From Jejubacter calystegiae (GTDB lineage: Bacteria; Pseudomonadota; Gammaproteobacteria; Enterobacterales; Enterobacteriaceae), in contig NZ_CP040428.1 in assembly GCF_005671395.1 (NCBI RefSeq), positions 3,100,001-3,164,000 on the forward strand: 64,000 nt of DNA, in the 5' to 3' direction. Every line of letters begins with the position of its first letter. Positions within the stretch are counted from its first letter, which is position 1. Positions 43,729 through 55,127 of the stretch are shown piece by piece. The notes below the pieces were generated by a model that was not told the DNA's origin, ran no database searches, and worked only from the letters and a program-made list of their open reading frames with translations. The position numbers and the translations under genes are program-made.

Positions 43729-44970
43729 GTGACCAGAATTCCCCTTTCACTGCGAGCCGCCCGTCGGCTCCATCTTGCAGCCCAGGGGCTGTTGCTAAAA
43801 CCGCGGCGCGCTACCGGACCACAGGCGCTGTTGGCAGCCATCTCTCGTATGTCCCTGTTGCAGATTGACACCATTCACGTTGTTGCCCGTAGCCCTTATC
43901 TGGTGCTGTTCAGTCGGTTGGGCACATATCCCATAAACTGGCTGGACGAAGCGCTGGCACGCGGCGATCTCATCGAATACTGGGCCCATGAGGCCTGCTT
44001 TCTCCCCCGGGGTGACTTCGCACTGGTACGCCACCGGATGCTGGAGCCGGAAAAGATGGGGTGGAAGTACCGGGCTCACTGGATGCGTGAACATCAGCAG
44101 GAGATCGAAGCGCTACTAAGCCATATCGAACATCATGGCCCGGTACGCGCTGCCGACTTTGAGCATCCGCGTAAGGGCAGCAGCGGCTGGTGGGACTGGA
44201 AGCCGCACAAGCGTCATCTGGAAGGGCTGTTTACCGATGGCCGCCTGATGGTTCGCGAGCGCCGCAACTTTCAGCGTGTTTACGACCTGGCCCGCCGGGT
44301 GATGCCCGACTGGCAGGATGAGCGAGACCTGCTCCCCAGACCGGATGCTGAACGAAGAATGCTGGAAAACAGCGCCCGTAGTCTGGGGATTTTTCGCCCC
44401 GGATGGCTGGCTGATTATTATCGCCTGCGTCACGTGGCGCTGTCGCCGCTGCTGGCAGAGTGGCAGCAGCGCCAGCAGATAATTGCGGTGGATGTTGAAG
44501 GACTGGGGGAGATGTGGGTGCACCACTCGTTGGCACCGCTACTGGATCGCGCGTGCAGCGGGCGGTTACGCGCCACCCATGGAGCCGTACTCTCGCCGTT
44601 TGATCCCGTAGTGTGGGACCGTAAGCGTGCCGAACAGTTGTTCGGTTTTCGTTACCGGCTGGAATGTTACACGCCTGCGCCAAAACGCCAGTTCGGCTAT
44701 TTTGTGCTGCCCCTGCTGTGGCGCGGCGAGCTGGTGGGGCGCATGGACGCCAGAATGGCGCGACGTGACGGGGTACTGGAAATTATCGGTCTGTGGCTGG
44801 AGTCACAGGTGCGCGTTGGGCAAAGCATGATTGATGGGATACAGACGATGATAAGCGATTTTGCGTGCTGGCAGGGGGCGACCCGCATCGTCTGTGGTCA
44901 ACCTCCTCAGGCACTGGCGGTGCGGTGGGGCAAAGGCTGGGAAATTCCCGGCATGCCTGTGGTATGCTGA
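43729..44970 (+). CDS. ycaQ: Interstrand-crosslink DNA glycosylase YcaQ (AlkX)
   Basis: HTH_42-family DNA glycosylase that unhooks interstrand crosslinks and N7-alkylguanines. 413 residues (E. coli 410). The catalytic QxD motif is in [19 protein letters not shown] (about 38-55). [52 protein letters not shown] and [13 protein letters not shown] are conserved blocks. The start is GTG 43729 with GAGGAG 5 nt upstream. It is 53 nt after lpxK. The C-terminus ([17 protein letters not shown]...) differs most from E. coli. Confidence 0.94.
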   Translation: MTRIPLSLRAARRLHLAAQGLLLKPRRATGPQALLAAISRMSLLQIDTIHVVARSPYLVLFSRLGTYPINWLDEALARGDLIEYWAHEACFLPRGDFALVRHRMLEPEKMGWKYRAHWMREHQQEIEALLSHIEHHGPVRAADFEHPRKGSSGWWDWKPHKRHLEGLFTDGRLMVRERRNFQRVYDLARRVMPDWQDERDLLPRPDAERRMLENSARSLGIFRPGWLADYYRLRHVALSPLLAEWQQRQQIIAVDVEGLGEMWVHHSLAPLLDRACSGRLRATHGAVLSPFDPVVWDRKRAEQLFGFRYRLECYTPAPKRQFGYFVLPLLWRGELVGRMDARMARRDGVLEIIGLWLESQVRVGQSMIDGIQTMISDFACWQGATRIVCGQPPQALAVRWGKGWEIPGMPVVC

Positions 44971-45005
44971 ACGTCTTATGCTACCCGGTCCATTCTGGAG
45001 GATTT

Positions 45006-45188
45006 ATGGATCATCGCCTACTTGAAATCGTGGCCTGTCCGGTCTGTAACGGCAAACTCTGGTTCAATAAAGAGACGCAGGAGCTGATCTGCAAGCCAGA
45101 CAGCCTGGCATTTCCGCTGCGCGACGGTATTCCCGTGTTACTGGAAACCGAGGCCCGTTCACTCAGCGCGGAAGAGACTAACCCATGA
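45006..45188 (+). CDS. ycaR: UPF0434/Trm112-like protein YcaR
   Basis: 60-residue protein of the Trm112/YcaR family with a small zinc-ribbon-like fold. CPVCNGKLW (12-20) carries two cysteines, and [18 protein letters not shown] is the conserved tail. The family is often coded beside kdsB; molecular function in bacteria is not established. ATG 45006 has GGAGG 5 nt upstream; the longer open frame upstream lies within ycaQ and is not supported. The stop overlaps the kdsB ATG. Confidence 0.95.
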   Translation: MDHRLLEIVACPVCNGKLWFNKETQELICKPDSLAFPLRDGIPVLLETEARSLSAEETNP

Positions 45189-45931
45189 GTTTTGTCGCCA
45201 TTATTCCTGCCCGCTATGCGTCATCCCGCCTGCCGGGCAAGCCGCTGATGGATATTCACGGCAAACCGATGATCGTTCACGTACTGGAACGTGCCCGGGA
45301 ATCTGGCGCAACGCGTATTATCGTAGCGACTGACCATACGGACGTGGCGAAAGCCGTTGAAGCCGCAGGGGGCGAAGTTTGCATGACTCGCGCCGACCAT
45401 GAGTCTGGTACCGAGCGTCTGGCAGAAGTCGTGGAAAAATGCGGCTTTGCCGATGATACCCCGATTGTGAATCTACAGGGCGATGAGCCGATGATTCCGC
45501 CGGAAAACCTGCGTCAGGTAGCGGAAAACCTGATTGCCAGCGGCGTGGGGATGTCCACGCTGGCGGTGCCAATTGAGGATGCGCAAGAGGCTTTTAACCC
45601 GAACGCGGTAAAGGTGGTGTGCGACAGTAAAGGCTTCGCGCTCTATTTCTCCCGCGCCACCATTCCCTGGGATCGGGACCGTTTTGCCCGCTCCCGCGAA
45701 GAGCCTGGCGATTCGCTGTTGCGACATATTGGTATCTATGGCTATCGCGCTGGCTTTATCCGCCGCTACGTTAGCTGGGCGCCCAGCCCGCTTGAGCAGC
45801 TAGAAAAACTGGAGCAGCTTCGGGTGCTGTGGTACGGCGAAAAAATCCATGTCGCAGTGGCCCGGAAGGTGCCCGGCACCGGCGTGGATACGCCAGAAGA
45901 CCTTGAACGGGTCCGCGCCGCGATGGGCTAA
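45185..45931 (+). CDS. kdsB: 3-deoxy-manno-octulosonate cytidylyltransferase (CMP-KDO synthetase)
   Basis: Activates KDO as CMP-KDO for attachment to lipid A. 248 residues, equal to E. coli. The nucleotide-binding N-terminus [15 protein letters not shown] (7-21), [10 protein letters not shown] (about 97-106) and the [11 protein letters not shown] region mark the family. ATGA overlap with ycaR. It functions in the same lipopolysaccharide pathway as msbA-lpxK upstream and is closed by an intrinsic terminator. Confidence 0.98.
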   Translation: MSFVAIIPARYASSRLPGKPLMDIHGKPMIVHVLERARESGATRIIVATDHTDVAKAVEAAGGEVCMTRADHESGTERLAEVVEKCGFADDTPIVNLQGDEPMIPPENLRQVAENLIASGVGMSTLAVPIEDAQEAFNPNAVKVVCDSKGFALYFSRATIPWDRDRFARSREEPGDSLLRHIGIYGYRAGFIRRYVSWAPSPLEQLEKLEQLRVLWYGEKIHVAVARKVPGTGVDTPEDLERVRAAMG

Positions 45932-45936
45932 ACCAG

Positions 45937-45963
45937 AAAAACCTCCGATACGGAGGTTTTTTT
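45937..45963 (+). terminator. Intrinsic terminator after kdsB
   Basis: AAAAACCTCCG, ATA, CGGAGGTTTTTTT. Canonical and immediately after the kdsB stop. Confidence 0.9.
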
Positions 45964-46055
45964 ATGCCACCCGGTATGGATTTGATCTGGTGGAGGGTAT
46001 TTCACCGCCATCGGTACCATTATAAAGACCAGGTATTTCCGGAGGTATCCAGGTC

Positions 46056-46949
46056 ATGGAACGTTTGCGCAGGGAACTGAGTCATTTACTGGGAGAGACG
46101 CTAAGCCGTCTGGAGTGCGTCAGCGAAGCGCCGGATTCGGTGCTCTGGGCGCTCTACGACAGTCAGGGTAATCCGTTGCCGCTGCTGGCGAAATGTTTTA
46201 GCTCTCCGGGGCTGGCCGCCCGGTGCGGCCTGAAAATGTCGCAGCTGGCGCGCCATGGCAGCCTGCGCCTGCCGGTGGTCTACGGCATTATGACCCATGA
46301 CGATCGCGTCGGTCAGGAGCTGTTACTGATGGAGCGGTTGCGGGGCGTATCGGTGGAGGCGCCTGCCCGCACTCCCGAGCGCTGGACACACCTGAAAGAT
46401 CAAATCGTTGAAGCGCTCCTGAGCTGGCACCGGGTGGACAGCGGCGGTTATGTGGGGGATATCGACAGTATTCAGCACAACAGCTGGTCCAGGTGGTATC
46501 GACAGCGGATTGAGGTGCTATGGAGCACCCTGGGCCAGTTCACCAATACCGGGCTGTCGATGCAGGATATGCGTACTCTGTGGCGTGCCAGGGCGTCGCT
46601 GGAATTATTGCTCGATGACGCTGACGATGTAGCGGTGATGGTGCACGGCAATCTGACCCTACGCAGTTTTCTTAAGGATGCCCGCAGTGACCAACTGATT
46701 GCCGCAATCAATCCCGGCGTGACGCTGTGGGCACCCAGAGAGTATGAACTGTTCCGGCTGTGGGAATCGGGCATGCCGGAAAGCCTGCTCTGGCACTACC
46801 TGAAGCGGGCGCCGGTAGCAGAATCCTTCCTGTGGCGGCGCTGGCTCTATCTGCTGTGGAGCGAGGTAGCGTGTCTGGTGACCAATGGCCATATGAATCG
46901 CCCCGCCTTTGATCGCGCCGCCAAAGAGTTACTCCCCTGGTTGAGCTGA
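46056..46949 (+). CDS. ycbJ: YcbJ, aminoglycoside-phosphotransferase-fold protein of unknown function
   Basis: 297 residues, the same length as E. coli YcbJ. It has a kinase-like (APH/choline kinase) fold: LLLMERLRGVSVEAPARTPERW (about 89-110), ALLSWHRVDS and VMVHGNLTLRSFLKD (about 193-207), where HGN replaces the catalytic HxD/HGD of active kinases. WAPREYELFRLWE corresponds to the later conserved block. Catalytic activity is therefore doubtful. GGAGG lies upstream of ATG 46056. Its 3' end overlaps convergent elyC by 21 bp. Confidence 0.9.
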   Translation: MERLRRELSHLLGETLSRLECVSEAPDSVLWALYDSQGNPLPLLAKCFSSPGLAARCGLKMSQLARHGSLRLPVVYGIMTHDDRVGQELLLMERLRGVSVEAPARTPERWTHLKDQIVEALLSWHRVDSGGYVGDIDSIQHNSWSRWYRQRIEVLWSTLGQFTNTGLSMQDMRTLWRARASLELLLDDADDVAVMVHGNLTLRSFLKDARSDQLIAAINPGVTLWAPREYELFRLWESGMPESLLWHYLKRAPVAESFLWRRWLYLLWSEVACLVTNGHMNRPAFDRAAKELLPWLS

Positions 46950-47708
46950 ACGGCCTTTTAGCCACTGCCAGAGGCGGCCCAGGGTTTCATAGCCCACGCG
47001 ATCGCTATGCATGAGCCACAGGGGGGAGGGCATCACTTTCTCCCAGGTCTGCAGCGGCGAGGTAATCGCCAGTTGATTGGCCGGGGCGGCAATAGGGTGC
47101 AGCCCCTGGCGCTGGAAGAAGATCATCGCTCTGGGCAGGTGCGAAGCAGAGCTCACCAGCAGGAAGGGTTTATCCCCCAGCAGTTGAGCCACTGCGGCGG
47201 CTTCTTCTTCGGTATCCCTGGGGCTGTCCAGCGTGATAATCGCACTACGCGGCACACCGAGGCTTTCCGCCACCCTGGCGCCAGCCTCGGCGGTGGTAAC
47301 CGGATTAGTCGGGGCAGAATAGCCGGTAAAGATCATCCGCGATCCCGGATTCGCCAGCCACAGTCGAACACCTTCAGCCACCCGCGGCAGGCTATTGTTG
47401 ATGAGATTGGAGCTGGGCGCCCATTCCGGGTTCCAGGTGTAACCGCCGCCCAATACCACAATATCCTCGACGGGCGGTCCGCCGCGCCAGGTAGGGTAGC
47501 GCGATTCAATTGGTTTCAACAGCCTGTCGGCCACCGGTTGCAGGCTCAGCAGTAGCAGTGCCAGCCAGCTCAGAGTCAGCAGGGTACGCCCGGTTTTCTG
47601 CCAGCGGCTGAACCATAACAGCACAATAGCGATGCCCATCAGCAACATCAGAAAAGGGAGCGGCAGCAGCAGGCCGCCGAGGTATTTTTTGAGTTCAAAA
47701 AGCAGCAA
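46929..47708 (-). CDS. elyC: Envelope biogenesis factor ElyC (DUF218)
   Basis: Inner-membrane protein with a periplasmic/cytoplasmic DUF218 domain. In E. coli it is important for peptidoglycan synthesis at low temperature and affects undecaprenyl-phosphate use. Two N-terminal hydrophobic helices, then VVLGGGYTWNPEWAPSSNLINNSLPR and FLLVSSASHLPRAMIFFQRQG. ATGs exist at 47762 and 47759. TTG 47708, with AAGGA 7 nt upstream, yields MLLFELKKYLGG and 259 residues, the E. coli length, so I prefer it. The start remains uncertain. Tail-to-tail overlap with ycbJ. Confidence 0.88.
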   Translation of the reverse strand: MLLFELKKYLGGLLLPLPFLMLLMGIAIVLLWFSRWQKTGRTLLTLSWLALLLLSLQPVADRLLKPIESRYPTWRGGPPVEDIVVLGGGYTWNPEWAPSSNLINNSLPRVAEGVRLWLANPGSRMIFTGYSAPTNPVTTAEAGARVAESLGVPRSAIITLDSPRDTEEEAAAVAQLLGDKPFLLVSSASHLPRAMIFFQRQGLHPIAAPANQLAITSPLQTWEKVMPSPLWLMHSDRVGYETLGRLWQWLKGRSAQPGE

Positions 47709-47839
47709 ATCCGGTTCCTTTTTTGACCATATAGCGGTTAAAACCCCGTGATCATACATCATAAGGGTTCATTATCCGCCCGGGTATGACAAAATAGCGC
47801 CTTTGCCCGATGGGGGCTTTAGAGCGGGGATCTGTTGCG

Positions 47840-48619
47840 ATGAGCGATCGCAATTTTGATGACATGGCTGAAAAATTTGCCCGCAATATATACGGCACCA
47901 CCAAAGGCCAGCTGCGTCAGGCTATTCTGTGGCAGGATCTTGAGCCGCTGCTGGCGACGCTGCCTGCCCGACCGTTACGCATTCTCGATGCCGGTGGCGG
48001 AGCCGGGCAGATGGCCTGTCGGCTGGCGGCGCTGGGGCATCAGGTGACGCTGTGCGATCTTTCTGCGGAAATGGTGGCGCGCGCCCGGCAGGCGGCGGAG
48101 CAGAAAGGTGTGAGCGGGAACATGCATTTCATACATTGTTCTGCTCAGGAGGTGGTGCATTATTTGGAAAGCCCCGTCGATCTGATATTGTTTCACGCGG
48201 TGCTGGAGTGGGTTTCGGATCCCCGGTCGATGCTGGACATCCTGTGGTCTTGTCTGAAACCAGGCGGAGCCCTGTCGCTGATGTTTTATAATGCGAACGG
48301 CCTGCTGCTGCATAATATGGTGGCCGGTAATTTCGCTTACGTACAGCAGGGCATGGCCAAACGTAAAAAACGCACCCTGTCGCCGGACAATCCGCTGCGG
48401 CCGGAGCAAGTCTATGACTGGCTGGAGCAGATTGGCTGGCTTATTACCGGTAAGACCGGCGTGCGGGTGTTTCACGATTATCTGCGGGAAAAGCAGCAGC
48501 AACGCGAATGTTTTGAGCAACTTCTGGCGCTGGAGACCGCATACTGCCGCCAGGAGCCCTGGATAAGTCTGGGGCGTTACATTCATGTAACAGCACAAAA
48601 GCCGGAAAATCAGGGATAA
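47840..48619 (+). CDS. cmoM: tRNA 5-carboxymethoxyuridine methyltransferase CmoM (SmtA)
   Basis: SAM-dependent methyltransferase that makes the methyl ester of cmo5U at the tRNA wobble position. 259 residues. SAM motif I is LDAGGGAGQMACRLA (about 48-62), followed by VTLCDLSAEMVARA, FHAVLEWVSDPRSML and GGALSLMFYNANG. ATG 47840 with GGGGA upstream gives MSDRNFDDMAEKFARNIYGTTKGQLRQ-type N-terminus like E. coli SmtA. It lies 3 nt before mukF, forming the known smtA-mukFEB operon. Confidence 0.96.
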   Translation: MSDRNFDDMAEKFARNIYGTTKGQLRQAILWQDLEPLLATLPARPLRILDAGGGAGQMACRLAALGHQVTLCDLSAEMVARARQAAEQKGVSGNMHFIHCSAQEVVHYLESPVDLILFHAVLEWVSDPRSMLDILWSCLKPGGALSLMFYNANGLLLHNMVAGNFAYVQQGMAKRKKRTLSPDNPLRPEQVYDWLEQIGWLITGKTGVRVFHDYLREKQQQRECFEQLLALETAYCRQEPWISLGRYIHVTAQKPENQG

Positions 48620-48622
48620 ACT

Positions 48623-49945
48623 ATGAGTGATTTTTCCCAGACAGTACCAGAACTGGTTGCCTGGGCCAGAAAAAATGATTTCTCCATCTCGCTGCCTGGC
48701 GACAGGCTGGCTTTTTTGCTGGCGATCGCCACGCTGAACGGCGAGCGGCTGGATGGGGAACTGAGTGAAGGGGAGTTGGTTGACGCCTTTCGCCATGTTA
48801 GTGACGCGTATGGACAGAGCGGCGAGACCATCGCCCAGCGCGCCAATAATGCGATCAATGATATGGTGCGCCAGCGCCTGCTTAACCGCTTTACCAGTGA
48901 ACTGACGGAAGGGAATGCCATTTACCGCCTCACGCCGCTGGGCATCGGTATTACCGACTACTATATCCGCCAGCGCGAGTTTTCGACGCTGCGCCTTTCC
49001 ATGCAGCTCTCTGTCGTGGCGGGCGAACTGAAAGGGGCGGCGGACGCCGCCGTGGAAGGGGGCGACGAGTTCCACTGGCACCGCAATGTCTTTGCGCCGC
49101 TGAAATATTCGGTGGCGGAGATTTTCGACAGTATCGACCTGACCCAGCGGGTGATGGACGAACAGCAGCAGCAGGTGAAAGACGATATCGCTCAGTTGCT
49201 GAATAAAGACTGGCGCGCGGCGATTAGCAGCTGTGAGCTTCTACTGTCGGAAACCTCCGGCACCCTGCGCGAATTGCAGGACACTCTGGAAGCGGCGGGC
49301 GACAAGCTGCAGGCAAATCTGCTGCAGGTTCAGGAGGCCATTATAGGCCGTGAGGATCTGCACTTCGTTAGTCGGCTGGTCTATGAGCTGCAAAGTAAGC
49401 TCGATCGTATCGTCAGCTGGGGTCAGCAGGCGATGGATCTGTGGATCGGTTACGACCGCCACGTGCATAAATTTATCCGTACCGCAATCGATATGGATAA
49501 GAACCGGGTGTTCGCCCAGCGTCTGCGCCTGTCGGTACAGAACTACTTCGACGCGCCATGGGCGCTGACCCATGCTTCGGCCGATCGTCTGCTCGATATG
49601 CGCGACGAAGAGATGGCGCTGCGCGACGAAGAGGTCACCGGTGAACTGCCGGTAGATCTGGAGTTCGAAGAGTTTAACGAGATTCGCGAACAGCTGGCCG
49701 GCATGATCGAAGAGGCTTTAAAAGTCTACAAAGAGCAGGACGTGCCGCTGGATCTCAGCGTTGTGATGCGTGAGTATCTGGCGCAATATCCGCGCGCCCG
49801 TCATTTCGATGTGGCGCGTATTGTCGTCGACCAGGCCGTGCGTCTGGGCGTGGCAGGGGCAGATTTCCTCGGTATGCCAGCTCCGTGGCAGCCGATTAAT
49901 GATTACGGAGCCAGGGTACAGGCGCATGTCATCGATAAATATTGA
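48623..49945 (+). CDS. mukF: Chromosome partition protein MukF (kleisin)
   Basis: Kleisin of the MukBEF condensin: the N-terminal winged-helix dimerisation domain and middle region bind the MukB neck and MukE, and the C-terminal winged helix binds the MukB head. 440 residues, equal to E. coli. [22 protein letters not shown] and [27 protein letters not shown] are nearly unchanged. Its 3' end overlaps mukE by 20 bp, coupling subunit synthesis. Confidence 0.97.
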   Translation: MSDFSQTVPELVAWARKNDFSISLPGDRLAFLLAIATLNGERLDGELSEGELVDAFRHVSDAYGQSGETIAQRANNAINDMVRQRLLNRFTSELTEGNAIYRLTPLGIGITDYYIRQREFSTLRLSMQLSVVAGELKGAADAAVEGGDEFHWHRNVFAPLKYSVAEIFDSIDLTQRVMDEQQQQVKDDIAQLLNKDWRAAISSCELLLSETSGTLRELQDTLEAAGDKLQANLLQVQEAIIGREDLHFVSRLVYELQSKLDRIVSWGQQAMDLWIGYDRHVHKFIRTAIDMDKNRVFAQRLRLSVQNYFDAPWALTHASADRLLDMRDEEMALRDEEVTGELPVDLEFEEFNEIREQLAGMIEEALKVYKEQDVPLDLSVVMREYLAQYPRARHFDVARIVVDQAVRLGVAGADFLGMPAPWQPINDYGARVQAHVIDKY

Positions 49946-50639
49946 ACAACTAATGCCAGTTAAACTGGCGCAGGCGCTGGCGAATCCACTGTTTCCGGCT
50001 CTCGACAGCCAGTTGCGATCTGGCCGTCATATCGGGTTGGATGAGCTGGATAACCACGCCTTTTTAATGGATTTCCAGGAACAACTGGAAGAGTTCTATG
50101 CCCGCTACAACGTGGAGCTTATCCGCGCGCCGGAGGGCTTTTTCTATCTGCGTCCGCGTTCTACTACGCTGATTCCGCGTTCGGTGCTTTCCGAACTGGA
50201 TATGCTGGTGGGTAAGATCCTTTGTTATCTCTATCTCAGCCCGGAACGCCTGGCGAACGAAGGGATTTTTACTCAGCAGGAACTCTATGATGAACTGCTG
50301 GCGCTGGCCGATGAGAGCAAGCTGCTGAAACTGGTGAATAATCGCTCTACCGGTTCGGATCTCGACAGGCAGAAGCTGCAGGAAAAAATGCGCGCTTCGC
50401 TGAACCGGCTGCGGCGCCTTGGCATGGTCTGGTTTACCGGTCACGACAGCAGCAAGTTCCGGATTATGGAGTCGGTGTTTCGGTTTGGCGCCGATGTGCG
50501 TACCGGAGATGACCCGCGCGAGGCGCAGCTGCGCATTATTCGGGATGGCGAGGCGATGCCCGTTGAGTCCCATCTGCAGCTGAATGATGACGACAGTGAT
50601 GAGGCTTCCCAGGATAACGTCGAGGATGACAATGATTGA
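49926..50639 (+). CDS. mukE: Chromosome partition protein MukE
   Basis: Kite-type accessory subunit that binds MukF and regulates MukB ATPase and DNA loading. 237 residues (E. coli 234). [28 protein letters not shown] is the conserved start from ATG 49926; the longer frame lies in mukF coding sequence. [23 protein letters not shown] and the [17 protein letters not shown] winged-helix segment are typical. The acidic C-terminal tail ([17 protein letters not shown]) differs from E. coli. It overlaps mukF by 20 bp and mukB by 8 bp. Confidence 0.97.
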   Translation: MSSINIEQLMPVKLAQALANPLFPALDSQLRSGRHIGLDELDNHAFLMDFQEQLEEFYARYNVELIRAPEGFFYLRPRSTTLIPRSVLSELDMLVGKILCYLYLSPERLANEGIFTQQELYDELLALADESKLLKLVNNRSTGSDLDRQKLQEKMRASLNRLRRLGMVWFTGHDSSKFRIMESVFRFGADVRTGDDPREAQLRIIRDGEAMPVESHLQLNDDDSDEASQDNVEDDND

Positions 50640-53600
50640 ACGCGGTAAATTTCGTTCGCTGACGCTGATTAACTGGAATGGTTTCTTCGCGCGTACTTTC
50701 GATCTGGATGAACTGGTCACCACCCTGTCCGGAGGAAACGGCGCCGGTAAATCTACCACCATGGCGGCCTTTGTCACGGCGTTGATTCCCGATCTGACGC
50801 TGCTGCACTTCCGTAACACCACCGAAGCCGGGGCGACTTCCGGCTCGCGCGATAAAGGGCTGCACGGTAAGCTGCGCGCCGGCGTCTGTTATTCGGTGCT
50901 GGATGTGGTCAACTCGCGCCATCAGCGTGTGGTGGTTGGGGTGCGTCTGCAGCAGATCGCCGGTCGTGACCGCAAAGTGGATATCAAACCCTTCGCCATT
51001 CAGGGGCTGCCGACGGCGATTCAGCCGACCCAGTTGCTGACCGAAACCCTGAACGATCGCCAGGCTCGGGTGCTGACGCTCCAGGAGCTGCGCGACAAAA
51101 TGGAAGCGATGGAGGGAGTGCAGTTCAAGCAGTTTAACTCCATCACCGACTACCACTCGCTGATGTTCGATCTTGGCGTCGTGGCGCGTCGTCTGCGTTC
51201 GGCTTCCGATCGTAGTAAGTACTACAAACTGATCGAAGCTTCGCTGTACGGTGGTATTTCCAGCGCTATTACCCGCTCCCTGCGCGACTACCTGCTGCCG
51301 GAAAACGGCGGCGTGCGTAAGGCGTTCCAGGATATGGAAGCGGCGCTGCGCGAAAACCGCATGACCCTTGAGGCCATCCGCGTTACCCAGTCGGATCGCG
51401 ATCTGTTTAAGCACCTGATTTCCGAAGCGACCAACTACGTGGCGGCGGATTATATGCGCCACGCCAACGAGCGGCGCATCCATCTGGATCAGGCGCTGGA
51501 TCTACGGCGTGAGCTCTATACCGGGCGCCAGCAACTGGCCACCGAACAGTATAAGCACGTAGAGATGGCGCGCGAACTGGCGGAACACGCCGGGGCCGAA
51601 GGCGATCTGGAAACTGATTATCAGGCGGCCAGCGACCACCTGAACCTGGTGCAGACCGCGCTACGTCAGCAGGAAAAAATCGAACGCTATGAAGGGGATC
51701 TGGAAGAGCTACAGGTTCGCCTTGAAGAGCAGAGTGAGATTGTCGCTGAATCTCAGGAGATGCAGGAAGAAAACGAGGCCCGCGCCGAAGCGGCGGAGCT
51801 GGAAGTGGACGAGCTGAAGAGCCAGCTCGCCGATTACCAGCAGGCCCTCGACGTGCAGCAGACCCGTGCGATCCAGTACCAGCAGGCGCTACAGGCGCTG
51901 GAACGCGCCCGGGAGCTGTGCCACCTGCCGGATCTGGCGCCTGAAAGCGCTGCCGAATGGCAGGAAACTTTCCAGGCGCGCGAGCAGGAGGCTACCGAAA
52001 AGCTGCTCGATCTCGATCAGAAGATGAGCGTTTCCCAGACCGCCCACAGCCAGTTCGAGCAGGCCTTTAAGCTGGTCGAGGCCATTCATGGCCCGGTCAG
52101 CCGTGGCGATGCCTGGTCTGTGGCGCGCGATCTGCTGCGCGAGGCCTCTGAACAGCGCTATCAGGCGGAGCAGGCCCAGGGGCTGCGGATGCGTTTGAGC
52201 GAACTGGAGCAGCGCCTGCGCGAACAGCAGGAGGCGGAACGTCTGCTGGCGGAATTCTGCAAACGTCAGGGACGCCAGTATCAGCCTGATGAGCTGGAGA
52301 TGCTGCAGCAGGAGCTGGAAGCGCGCATCGCCGATCTGCAGGACAGCGTCAGCGAGGCCAGCGAACAGCGCATGAACCTGCGCCAGGAGCTGGAGCAGCT
52401 ACAGGGGCGAATTCGTCTGTTGACCCAGCGTGCGCCAGTCTGGCTGGCGGCCCGTAACAGCCTGAGCCAGATTAGCGAGCAGAGCGGTGAAGAGTTCGCC
52501 AGCGGTTCGGAAGTGACAGAGTATCTCCAGCAACTGCTGGAGCGTGAGCGCGAAGCCACCGTGGAGCGCGACGAAGTCGGCGCCCGTAAAAACGCCGTCG
52601 ATGAAGAGATCGAACGCCTGAGCCAGCCTGGCGGTGCCGATGACGGCCGCCTGAGCGTGCTGGCGGAGCGTTTCGGCGGGGTGCTGCTGTCAGAAATCTA
52701 CGATGATGTCAGCCTTGAAGACGCGCCGTACTTCTCGGCGCTGTACGGCCCGTCGCGCCACGCTATCGTGGTGCCGGATCTCTCGCTGATTCGCGAACAG
52801 CTCGACGCGCTGGAAGACTGCCCGGAAGATCTCTATCTGATCGAAGGGGATCCGCAGTCCTTTGATGATAGCGTCTTCGGTGCGGAAGAGCTGGAAGGGG
52901 CGGTGGTCGTTAAAGTGGCGGATCGCCAGTGGCGTTATTCCCGCTTCCCGGAAGTGCCGCTATTTGGTCGCGCTGCACGCGAAAACCGGATTGAAAAACT
53001 GCATGCCGAACGCGAAACTCTGGCTGAGCGCTATGCCACACTGGCGTTCGACGTTCAGAAAACCCAGCGTCTGCATCAGGCCTTCAGCCGCTTTATTGGT
53101 CAGCACCTGTCGGTGGCGTTTGAAGACGATCCCGAAGCGGAAATCCGTCAGCTCAATAGCCGTAAAACCGACATTGAGCGGGCGCTGAACAACCACGAAA
53201 GCGACAACCAGCAGCAGCGGGCCCAGTACGAACAGGCGAAAGAGGGCGTGGCGGCGCTTAACCGCCTGCTGCCGCGCCAGAGTCTGTTGGAAGATGAAAC
53301 CCTGGCCGATCGCTGCGACGAAATTCAGGAGCGTCTGGACGAAGCGCAGGAAGCCACGCGCTTTATTCAGCAGCACGGCAACCAACTGATTCGCCTGGAG
53401 CAGGTGGCATCGGTTCTGCAAAACGACCCTGAGCAGTTCGAACAACTGAAACAAGATTATGAATATGCCCAGCAGGTACAGCGTGAAGCCCGTCAGCAGG
53501 CCTTTGCTCTGACCGAAGTGGTGCAGCGTCGTGCTCACTTCAGCTACAGCGACTCTGCGGAGATGCTGAGCGGTAATAGCGATTTGAACGAGAAGCTGCG

Positions 53601-55122
53601 CCGTCGTCTGGAGCAGGCGGAAAGCGAGCGAACTCGTGCCCGCGAAGCGCTGCGCAGCCACGCCGCGCAGCTTAGTCAGTACCATCAATTGCTGGCCTCG
53701 CTGAAAAGTTCGTTCGATACCAAACGCGAACTGCTGGCCGATCTCTACCGTGAGCTGAAAGATATTGGCGTGCGCGCCGATGCTGGTGCAGAAGAGCGCG
53801 CCAGGGCGCGTCGCGATGAGCTGCATACTGCGCTCAGTAACAACCGTGCCCGCCGCAACCAACTGGAAAAACAGCTGACGTATTGCGAAGCGGAAATGGA
53901 AAACCTGAACCGCCGCCTGAAGCGCCAGGAGCGTGATTATCGCGAGAGGCGCGAGCAGGTGGTGAGCTCCAAGGCGGGCTGGTGCGCGGTAATGCGTATG
54001 GTGAAGGAAAACGGCGTCGAGAAGCGTCTGCATCGCCGCGAGCTGGCTTATCAGTCCGGCGACGATCTGCGTTCCATGTCGGATAAGGCGCTCGGTGCCC
54101 TGCGTCAGGCGGTGGCGGATAACGAACATCTGCGCGACGTACTGCGCATGTCGGAAGATCCGAAGCGGCCGGAGCGTAAGATTCAGTTCTTCGTGGCGGT
54201 CTACCAGCATCTGCGCGAGCGTATTCGTCAGGATATTATTCGCACCGACGATCCGGTCGAGGCCATCGAACAGATGGAGATCGAACTGGGTCGCCTGACG
54301 GAAGAGCTGACTTCCCGCGAGCAGAAACTGGCCATCAGCTCGCGTAGCGTGGCGAATATTATTCGCAAAACCATCCAGCGCGAGCAGAACCGTATTCGTA
54401 TGCTCAACCAGGGGCTACAGAGCGTCTCCTTTGGCCAGGTGAACAGCGTGCGGCTCAACGTTAACGTGCGTGAGGCCCATGCGACCCTGCTGGAGGTGCT
54501 GTCTGCCGAGCATGAACAGCATCAGGATCTGTTTAACAGCAGCCGTCTGAGCTTCTCTGAAGCCCTGGCGAAGCTGTACCAGCGCCTGAACCCGCAGATT
54601 GATATGGGCAACCGTACGGCGCAAACCATCGGTGAAGAGCTGCTGGATTACCGCAACTATCTGGAGATGGAAGTGGAAGTCAACAGGGGCTCGGACGGCT
54701 GGCTGCGTGCCGAGAGTGGCGCGCTCTCTACCGGTGAGGCTATCGGTACCGGTATGTCGATTCTGGTGATGGTGGTGCAGTCCTGGGAGGAAGAGTCTCG
54801 CCGTCTGCGCGGCAAGGATATCTCGCCGTGCCGTCTGCTGTTCCTTGATGAAGCGGCGCGTCTTGATGCCCGCTCCATCAACACCCTGTTCGAACTGTGT
54901 GAACGTCTGGAGATGCAGCTGGTGATCGCGGCGCCGGAGAACATCAGCCCCGAGAAAGGGACTACCTATAAACTGGTGCGTAAGGTGGTTCAGAACATCG
55001 AACACGTCCACGTGGTGGGGCTACGCGGATTTGCTGCGACATTGCCTGAAACGCTACCGCGCAGCGAGCCAGTGGTCGCGGAACCCGACGAGGATGATGA
55101 GCCGGATGCGGATGCTTCCTGA
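50632..55122 (+). CDS. mukB: Chromosome partition protein MukB (SMC-like)
   Basis: SMC-family ATPase that organises and compacts the chromosome and binds topoisomerase IV through its hinge. 1496 residues (E. coli 1486). Head N-part with Walker [11 protein letters not shown] (about 33-42); long coiled coils (about 240-650 and 790-1230) around the hinge (about 660-785, [35 protein letters not shown] region); C-terminal head with signature [13 protein letters not shown] and Walker [16 protein letters not shown] 50632 follows GAGGATGACA inside the mukE end. The extra C-terminal acidic tail [13 protein letters not shown] accounts for most of the added length. Confidence 0.97.
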   Translation: MIERGKFRSLTLINWNGFFARTFDLDELVTTLSGGNGAGKSTTMAAFVTALIPDLTLLHFRNTTEAGATSGSRDKGLHGKLRAGVCYSVLDVVNSRHQRVVVGVRLQQIAGRDRKVDIKPFAIQGLPTAIQPTQLLTETLNDRQARVLTLQELRDKMEAMEGVQFKQFNSITDYHSLMFDLGVVARRLRSASDRSKYYKLIEASLYGGISSAITRSLRDYLLPENGGVRKAFQDMEAALRENRMTLEAIRVTQSDRDLFKHLISEATNYVAADYMRHANERRIHLDQALDLRRELYTGRQQLATEQYKHVEMARELAEHAGAEGDLETDYQAASDHLNLVQTALRQQEKIERYEGDLEELQVRLEEQSEIVAESQEMQEENEARAEAAELEVDELKSQLADYQQALDVQQTRAIQYQQALQALERARELCHLPDLAPESAAEWQETFQAREQEATEKLLDLDQKMSVSQTAHSQFEQAFKLVEAIHGPVSRGDAWSVARDLLREASEQRYQAEQAQGLRMRLSELEQRLREQQEAERLLAEFCKRQGRQYQPDELEMLQQELEARIADLQDSVSEASEQRMNLRQELEQLQGRIRLLTQRAPVWLAARNSLSQISEQSGEEFASGSEVTEYLQQLLEREREATVERDEVGARKNAVDEEIERLSQPGGADDGRLSVLAERFGGVLLSEIYDDVSLEDAPYFSALYGPSRHAIVVPDLSLIREQLDALEDCPEDLYLIEGDPQSFDDSVFGAEELEGAVVVKVADRQWRYSRFPEVPLFGRAARENRIEKLHAERETLAERYATLAFDVQKTQRLHQAFSRFIGQHLSVAFEDDPEAEIRQLNSRKTDIERALNNHESDNQQQRAQYEQAKEGVAALNRLLPRQSLLEDETLADRCDEIQERLDEAQEATRFIQQHGNQLIRLEQVASVLQNDPEQFEQLKQDYEYAQQVQREARQQAFALTEVVQRRAHFSYSDSAEMLSGNSDLNEKLRRRLEQAESERTRAREALRSHAAQLSQYHQLLASLKSSFDTKRELLADLYRELKDIGVRADAGAEERARARRDELHTALSNNRARRNQLEKQLTYCEAEMENLNRRLKRQERDYRERREQVVSSKAGWCAVMRMVKENGVEKRLHRRELAYQSGDDLRSMSDKALGALRQAVADNEHLRDVLRMSEDPKRPERKIQFFVAVYQHLRERIRQDIIRTDDPVEAIEQMEIELGRLTEELTSREQKLAISSRSVANIIRKTIQREQNRIRMLNQGLQSVSFGQVNSVRLNVNVREAHATLLEVLSAEHEQHQDLFNSSRLSFSEALAKLYQRLNPQIDMGNRTAQTIGEELLDYRNYLEMEVEVNRGSDGWLRAESGALSTGEAIGTGMSILVMVVQSWEEESRRLRGKDISPCRLLFLDEAARLDARSINTLFELCERLEMQLVIAAPENISPEKGTTYKLVRKVVQNIEHVHVVGLRGFAATLPETLPRSEPVVAEPDEDDEPDADAS

Positions 55123-55127
55123 CGGTG

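Noticed and set aside
47975-49081. 368-codon - strand frame spanning cmoM and mukF
   Set aside because: Covers two conserved genes of the opposite strand and has no conserved domain.
52960-54210. 416-codon - strand frame opposite mukB
   Set aside because: Shadow frame with no motif; mukB is intact on the other strand.
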